NCBI RefSeq assembly: GCF_008831235.1
Contig: NZ_WBKF01000001.1
Location: forward strand, 1,298,529-1,362,528
Source of the DNA: Pseudoclavibacter sp. CFCC 11306
Lineage (GTDB): Bacteria; Actinomycetota; Actinomycetes; Actinomycetales; Microbacteriaceae
DNA: 64,000 nucleotides
Direction: 5' to 3'
How positions within the stretch are numbered: position 1 is the stretch's first letter; each line of letters opens with the position of its first letter. A program made the position numbers and the translations under genes. A model generated the notes under the pieces. The model made no database searches and was not told the DNA's origin. It saw nothing but the letters and a program-made list of their open reading frames with translations. Below are positions 59,513 through 64,000 of this stretch, in pieces.

Positions 59513-60562
59513 TCACCTGTCGAGGTCGCCGAAGAGGGCGTCGACGTCGGCCGGGTCGACGTCAGTGAGTCGAGACGGGTTCCAGACGGGGTTGCGGTCT
59601 TTGTCGATGACCTGTGCACGCACTCCTTCGCGAAAGTCGGGCCGGGCCGTGAGCCCGCTGCACAGACGCAGATCAGTCTCGAACACCTGCTCCAGCGTGC
59701 TCTCGGCAGCCAGCTGCAGTGCTCGCTCGGTCACGATCAGTGAGAACGGGCACATGCCGGCGATCAGGTCGGCGGCCTCGTCGGCACCGTCATCGCCGTG
59801 ATCGTGCAACGATGCGATCACCTTCGAGGGAGACGTATCGGCGAAGGCCTCGTCGATGCCCGCCTGATTGCGCACCAGCACCGAAGCCGGCGGCTCCACC
59901 GCAGAACTGCTGATGACCCGTCGCGTGTTCTCAAGGGCTTCGTCACCGGTGCCGACTCCGGCGATCAGCCCGTCGACGACGTCGCCGAGGTAGTCGCTCG
60001 GAACGAAGTGGCCGGCGAAGCCCATCGCAATCGCATCGGAGCCGGTCATCTCGCCCGCAGTGTAGGCGAGCAGGTGGCCGAGGCGACCAGGAGCCCGAGC
60101 CAGCAGCCAGGTGGCGCCGACATCCGGCATCAGGCCGATGCGCACTTCGGGCATCGCCACGCGAGAGCGCTCGGTCACCACGGGGAACGCACTGTGCGCG
60201 CTGATGCCGACGCCTGCGCCCATCGTGATGCCGTCCATGAAGGCCACGACGGGTTTGGGATACCGCGCGATGCAGAGGTCGAGTGAGTACTCGGCGTCGA
60301 AGAAGTCATAGCGTTCGAAGGCGGACGCCTGCGAGAGCGCCCGGATGTCGGCACCAGAGCACAGCCCTCGAGCACCGGCACCGCGAATCAGCACCGCCTG
60401 CACCTGGTCGTCATCGATCCATTCGTCGAGCTGGCTGTGAATGGTCGCGATCATGTCAGAGGTCAGCGCATTGATGGCACGTTCCCGATTGAGCAGAATC
60501 TCACCGAGGTGGCCGCGCACGGTGGTCAGCACATGCGTCTGTGTCGTCTGCTCAGTGGTCAT
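59513..60562 (-). CDS. Enoyl-CoA hydratase/3-hydroxyisobutyryl-CoA hydrolase family protein
   Basis: A 349-residue crotonase-fold protein. Oxyanion-hole glycines are seen in GAGARGLCSGADIRAL (near residue 65) and FMDGITMGAGVGIS (near 113). The MPEVRIGLMPDVGA segment (near 140) carries the Glu and Asp typical of 3-hydroxyisobutyryl-CoA hydrolases in valine breakdown, and the length (about 350) also matches HIBCH rather than short hydratases. No other valine-catabolism gene is next to it. It lies upstream of the ECF gene on the same strand. Confidence 0.85.
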   Translation of the reverse strand: MTTEQTTQTHVLTTVRGHLGEILLNRERAINALTSDMIATIHSQLDEWIDDDQVQAVLIRGAGARGLCSGADIRALSQASAFERYDFFDAEYSLDLCIARYPKPVVAFMDGITMGAGVGISAHSAFPVVTERSRVAMPEVRIGLMPDVGATWLLARAPGRLGHLLAYTAGEMTGSDAIAMGFAGHFVPSDYLGDVVDGLIAGVGTGDEALENTRRVISSSAVEPPASVLVRNQAGIDEAFADTSPSKVIASLHDHGDDGADEAADLIAGMCPFSLIVTERALQLAAESTLEQVFETDLRLCSGLTARPDFREGVRAQVIDKDRNPVWNPSRLTDVDPADVDALFGDLDR

Positions 60563-60719
60563 GCCCCCGATTTAAGCACGTGCTGCTGAGAAGCGCCGCA
60601 CCAGTCGATGATGATATACGCTCACCGGCATGCCCCGGCTGATCGTCACTGTCTCACCGCGGCGTCCGTCGAAGCACGTGCAGTGCTCACGACTTCATCC
60701 GGACGTCACGTGTGTGGGC

Positions 60720-60725
60720 TAGGTT
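60720..60725 (+). promoter_or_regulatory. -10 box of the thioesterase gene, leaderless-type
   Basis: TAGGTT ends 7 nt before the ATG at 60733, which favours this ATG over one at 60712. Confidence 0.45.
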
Positions 60726-60732
60726 TAACCGC

Positions 60733-61341
60733 ATGAACGCACACACTCCCGACCACGACGCCTCCTCGCGGCGAGGCGGCACCGGCGCTGCCTTCGACGC
60801 CCACGACGCCGAGCAGTACGACGATCGGCCTTTGGGCAATCGCCATCACATGAACTTTTACACCCGCCGCTGGGTGCGCCCCGAGGATCTCAACGCGAAC
60901 GGCACGCTCTTCGGCGGATCGCTACTGAAATGGATCGACGAAGAAGCCGCCATCTATGCGATCGTGCAGCTCGGCAACGAACGCTGCGTCACGAAGTTCT
61001 ACTCCGAGATCAACTTCGTCTCGAGCGCCTGGCAGGGTGATCTGATCGAGATGGGTCTGGTCGCCACGAAGTTCGGCCGCACGTCGCTGACGATGAGCTG
61101 CATCGTGCGCAACATGATCACGCGCAAGACGATTCTCACCATCAACGAGATCGTGTTCGTGAACCTCGGCCCCGACGGCAAGCCCGCCCCTCATGGCTAC
61201 ACCGAGATCACGTATCTGCGCGACCGCATCCCCAAGCGCACCGGCGGGCCGATTCCCCGCGCGCCCATCACCGAAGTGCTCCCGGTCGTTCATCCCGAAG
61301 ACGCGCATTCAGTCGACATCAACGACGACCGGGCGCGCTGA
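60733..61341 (+). CDS. Hotdog-fold acyl-CoA thioesterase (YciA/BFIT type)
   Basis: A 202-residue hotdog protein. After a disordered N-terminal 40 residues comes RPEDLNANGTLFGGSLLKWIDEEAA, here quoted in parts: LNANGTLFGG then KWIDEEAAIYA, with the acidic residue used for hydrolysis. The second strand region FGRTSLTMSCIVRN follows. It hydrolyses acyl-CoA to free acid and CoA in the cytoplasm; chain length preference cannot be read. It stands alone between divergent and convergent neighbours. Confidence 0.85.
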   Translation: MNAHTPDHDASSRRGGTGAAFDAHDAEQYDDRPLGNRHHMNFYTRRWVRPEDLNANGTLFGGSLLKWIDEEAAIYAIVQLGNERCVTKFYSEINFVSSAWQGDLIEMGLVATKFGRTSLTMSCIVRNMITRKTILTINEIVFVNLGPDGKPAPHGYTEITYLRDRIPKRTGGPIPRAPITEVLPVVHPEDAHSVDINDDRAR

Positions 61342-61380
61342 GCGCACACCAGGTGACGGCCTCCGTCAGCGTCGGCGGTT

Positions 61381-62634
61381 TCAGAGATCGAGTTCGCGGT
61401 TGCCGAAGTTGCGACGGTAGTCGGGGTAGTACGACAGCCAGAGCTTCCACATGTTGAGCCGACGTCGCAGCCCGAGATCACGTCGATAGAAGACCGTGCT
61501 GCCCCATCGGCCTTCGCGAATGAGCTGCAGCGCCTCAGCCTTCAGCTGACCTTCAGCGGCGTACCGTTTCAGGATGGGCCGGGGAACTCCGACCCACAGT
61601 GCGTGCTCCCGCCCGTAGACGGTCTCGCCGTACTCCTGCTCGACGACGTCGCGCACCAGCCACCGCGCCAGGTTGAGACCGGCGAGCGTGGTGAAGAAGC
61701 TGCTGCGTCCCTGGCGCGGGTTCAGCTCGAAGAATCGGTATCGCCCGTCGCGGGGGTCGAGCTTCATGTCGAAGTTCACGAAGCCCACGTATCCGATGGC
61801 CTCGAGAAAACGTTTCGCCTGAGCATAGACGGCGTCATTGCTCTCTGACACGATCGCGACGTAGTTGCCGATGCTCGCCGGCGCATAGTCTTCCAGCAGC
61901 GGGTTGCCGAGACTCATCATGGCCACGGTACCGTCACGGTTGACGTAGGCGTTCAGCACCCGCATCTGCGAGTCGTCGCCGGGCACGAAGTCCTGCAGAA
62001 TGAGCTCTCCGGGGTACCCGGCAGAGAAGATCCGTCGCACCGTCTCGTCCAGCTGCTGCCGATTCGCCAGCACATAGGCCTTCTTGCGCCCAGGAAACTG
62101 GCAGTCGAGGTAGGCGACGCTGTCAGCCGGTTTCAGCGCGATCGGAAACTCGCTCGGCAGTTCGATCGGGGTGCCTGAGACGAACTGCTGCCGACTGTAG
62201 GTTCGGGTGACTGGGTGGTCCAGGCCGTGCTGCTCGCACAGTCGGTAGAACGAGGCTTTGTCGACGAGGCTCGCCAGCAGTTCGTCATCGATCATCACGA
62301 AGTCGAACCACTCTGCAAGCGTCTCTCGATGGGCCGAGAGCAGAGCCGAGTACGCATCGCCGCACGGAACCAGCAACAGGCTGCGATTCGGGTCAGCCGC
62401 CCGTTCGCGTCGGCCCAGTTCGCTGAGCACCCGCACGAACCCGTCGTCCGATGCGAATTCGCTGTCGATGCTCACCTGCACGATTTTCGAGTCGCGCGTC
62501 GGCGTCAGCGGGAACGATCCCAGCGCCCATGAGACCACACCGTATTCCTCGTGGAACGAGCGAGCCATGCCATAGGCGTTGATGTCCGTGCCGAGCAGCA
62601 CAGGCTGAAACCGATGTGTCGTTGTGGCGGTCAT
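61381..62634 (-). CDS. ATP-grasp carboxylate-amine ligase, D-aspartate ligase-like
   Basis: A 417-residue ATP-grasp protein. The N-terminus FQPVLLGTDINAYGMARSF resembles D-aspartate ligase of Enterococcus faecium, which adds D-Asp to the L-Lys side chain of the peptidoglycan precursor. ATP-grasp elements include PIALKPADS (near residue 155), LILQDFVPGDDSQMRV (near 207) and FVNFDMKLDPRDGRYRFFELNPRQGRSS (near 275-302, metal ligands), here listed by position. The divergent neighbour is an aspartate/glutamate racemase, which would supply D-Asp. GAGGATG precedes the ATG at 62634. Activity is inferred from similarity and context. Confidence 0.78.
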   Translation of the reverse strand: MTATTTHRFQPVLLGTDINAYGMARSFHEEYGVVSWALGSFPLTPTRDSKIVQVSIDSEFASDDGFVRVLSELGRRERAADPNRSLLLVPCGDAYSALLSAHRETLAEWFDFVMIDDELLASLVDKASFYRLCEQHGLDHPVTRTYSRQQFVSGTPIELPSEFPIALKPADSVAYLDCQFPGRKKAYVLANRQQLDETVRRIFSAGYPGELILQDFVPGDDSQMRVLNAYVNRDGTVAMMSLGNPLLEDYAPASIGNYVAIVSESNDAVYAQAKRFLEAIGYVGFVNFDMKLDPRDGRYRFFELNPRQGRSSFFTTLAGLNLARWLVRDVVEQEYGETVYGREHALWVGVPRPILKRYAAEGQLKAEALQLIREGRWGSTVFYRRDLGLRRRLNMWKLWLSYYPDYRRNFGNRELDL

Positions 62635-62684
62635 ATCATCCTCACTGGGTGTCTGACGCTGCCGGGAAGCCCTGCGTCGCTGCA

Positions 62685-62711
62685 ATTGTAGTCGGGGGCA
62701 CGCCGTACACT
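62685..62711. promoter_or_regulatory. Back-to-back promoters of the ligase and racemase genes
   Basis: Reverse strand TACAAT (62690-62685) for the ligase and forward strand TACACT (62706-62711) for the racemase lie 15 bp apart. Polymerases at the two sites would interfere, so a common control is likely. Neither has a clear -35. Confidence 0.45.
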
Positions 62712-62799
62712 GAGTCTGCGGCCGTCGGGTGCATCTCTGCGTCCTCAAGCCCCGGTGACCAGACGAATCGGCCACGGCGAACACACGAAGGAGACCCAC

Positions 62800-63504
62800 G
62801 TGAGACCAGATGTCGGTGTGATCGGTGGTATGGGGCCAGACGCTGCCATCCTCTTTCTGCACACGCTCACTGGCATGACGAAGGTCGCGAGCGATCAGGA
62901 TCACCTCGATGTCGAGTTGCTGCAGCACTGCAGCATCCCTGATCGCACGGCCTACATCCTCGATCACACCCAGCCGAACCCGGTCGTCCCGATTCTCGAC
63001 GACGTGCGCGAGCTCAACCGTCGGCAGGTGCAGGTGATCGCCATTCCGTGTAACACTGCGCATTTCTTCTTTGACGAGATCTCGGCCGCAAGCGAGGCTC
63101 CCGTGCTGAACATGATCGATCTGACTGCGGCTCACGTGGCCGAACTCGTGCCTCCGGGCAGCAGCGTCGGCGTGCTGGGCACCCGCGGCACGATCTCGTC
63201 AGGTCTGTACCAGCATGCCCTCGAAGCCGTCGGCCTGCATGCGCTGAACCCGAGCGAAGCCGTCCAACATGACGTCGACACCCTGATCTTCGACCAGGTC
63301 AAGGCGAACCAGCCGCTCGATCGTGACCTCTATATGAGCGTGCTCGAGCGCACGATGCAAGCCGGAGCTCAGATCGCGCTCATCGGCTGCACCGAGCTGA
63401 GCGTGCCTGAACACGCGTTCGCGCATGACTACGCGAGTGTGGATGCACTCGACGTGCTGGCCCGCGCGACCATCGTGAGGGCAGGCGGCACGCTGAAGCT
63501 CTGA
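62800..63504 (+). CDS. Aspartate/glutamate racemase
   Basis: A 234-residue cofactor-independent racemase starting GTG, with GAAGGAG 7 nt upstream. The N-terminus VGVIGGMGPDAAILFL is typical. The two catalytic Cys are in IPCNTAHFFFD (near residue 83) and IGCTELSVPE (near 195). Next to a D-aspartate ligase-like gene it most probably makes D-Asp from L-Asp for the cell-wall bridge. Glutamate racemase (MurI) is an alternative, but the sequence belongs to the RacD-like branch. Confidence 0.88.
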   Translation: MRPDVGVIGGMGPDAAILFLHTLTGMTKVASDQDHLDVELLQHCSIPDRTAYILDHTQPNPVVPILDDVRELNRRQVQVIAIPCNTAHFFFDEISAASEAPVLNMIDLTAAHVAELVPPGSSVGVLGTRGTISSGLYQHALEAVGLHALNPSEAVQHDVDTLIFDQVKANQPLDRDLYMSVLERTMQAGAQIALIGCTELSVPEHAFAHDYASVDALDVLARATIVRAGGTLKL

Positions 63505-63531
63505 GAGCTGCTCCGGGAGGGTTCAGCGCCC

Positions 63532-64000
63532 TCAGATGTACATCGCCGGATCGCGGAACTGTTCCATGTCTTCGGGCTCGACGTTCGCCGCCGAACGGCC
63601 CGGCCTCGTCGATCCCTGGGAGAGCCCATCGATCGTGGTGCGGTCTGAGGACGCCGGGCTGAGCCCGTCGCGCCGACTTTCTACGTCTCGTGGTCGGGTC
63701 TGCGGGCGCGGGCGCGGCTTGGCCGGAATGCCGACCAGCAGCGAGTCGGGTGGTGCGCTTTTGACGACGACGGCGTTGGCTCCAATCGACGAGTGCGAGC
63801 CGATGGTCACCGGCCCGAGCACCTTGGCGCCCGCACCGATCAGCACATGATCGCCGATGGTCGGGTGCCGTTTCTCAGCCGCCAGGCTGGTGCCGCCGAG
63901 AGTCACCCCGTGATAGATCATCACATCGTCGCCGACCTCAGCCGTCTCGCCGATCACCACTCCCATGCCGTGATCGATGAAGAAGCGCCGCCCGATGCGC
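63532..64000 (-). CDS. cysE: Serine O-acetyltransferase, C-terminal part (runs off the window)
   Basis: The left-handed beta-helix of a CysE-type acetyltransferase. Residues include [19 protein letters not shown], then [14 protein letters not shown] and [17 protein letters not shown], with the catalytic His in IDHG and the acetyl-CoA site in GIPAK. It makes O-acetylserine for cysteine synthesis. The C-terminal tail of about 60 residues after PAKPRPR is longer than usual and polar, and lacks the usual CysK-binding isoleucine end in a typical context, although the last residue is Ile. The start lies beyond base 64000. Confidence 0.92.
   Translation of the reverse strand, partial: RIGRRFFIDHGMGVVIGETAEVGDDVMIYHGVTLGGTSLAAEKRHPTIGDHVLIGAGAKVLGPVTIGSHSSIGANAVVVKSAPPDSLLVGIPAKPRPRPQTRPRDVESRRDGLSPASSDRTTIDGLSQGSTRPGRSAANVEPEDMEQFRDPAMYI

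Overview
The window is 64 kb of chromosomal DNA from a GC-rich Gram-positive actinobacterium (Actinomycetota). I cannot place it in a genus. The evidence is codon usage dominated by G/C third positions, frequent GTG starts, a dnaK-grpE-dnaJ-hspR operon with HspR-type (HAIR) operators, the dnaX-recR and ask-asd blocks seen in corynebacteria and relatives, malate:quinone oxidoreductase, a ThrE-type exporter and sortase-type surface proteins with LAxTG signals. A divergent pair resembling D-aspartate ligase and aspartate racemase suggests peptidoglycan with a D-Asp interpeptide bridge. I see no phage, insertion sequence or CRISPR array.

Layout. 0-23 kb: 5' end of lipB; an alpha/beta hydrolase; a glycine betaine/proline ABC transporter with fused permease and binding protein; a ClpB that lacks its N-terminal domain; a membrane protein; two GT4 glycosyltransferases; a YceI protein; an aldehyde dehydrogenase; an NAD(P)-binding protein; a UvrA paralogue; an M20 peptidase; and a four-gene cluster of circularly permuted ATP-grasp, alpha-E, transglutaminase and P-loop kinase. 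23-33 kb: hsp20, a CYTH-CHAD protein, two poorly known proteins, a ThrE exporter, and the dnaK operon. 33-47 kb: accessory region with two arrays of a 20-bp repeat, a frameshifted AbiEi/DUF559-like gene, an RluA-type pseudouridine synthase, two large surface proteins around recQ and a glutathione peroxidase, and an MFS gene remnant. 47-64 kb: tRNA-Ser, SRP RNA, dnaX, recR, ask, asd, mqo, an MFS exporter, dcd, a single-chain ECF transporter core, a HIBCH-like hydrolase, a thioesterase, the D-Asp ligase/racemase pair and the 3' part of cysE.

How the genes work together. clpB, hsp20 and the dnaK operon all carry HAIR operators, and hspR itself ends the dnaK operon, so much of an HspR autoregulated chaperone regulon lies in one window. 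ask and asd overlap by 4 bp and feed lysine, threonine and methionine synthesis. ask also has an internal GTG with a good ribosome binding site at codon 250, as in the alpha/beta arrangement of corynebacterial LysC. About thirteen genes have a TANNNT-like -10 box ending 6-7 nt before the start codon, which suggests that leaderless mRNAs are common in this organism.

The least explained structures are the two 20-bp repeat arrays (33.3 and 35.8 kb), each built outward in both directions from a related 21-nt core, and a perfect 411-bp in-frame tandem duplication with atypical codon use in the second surface protein.
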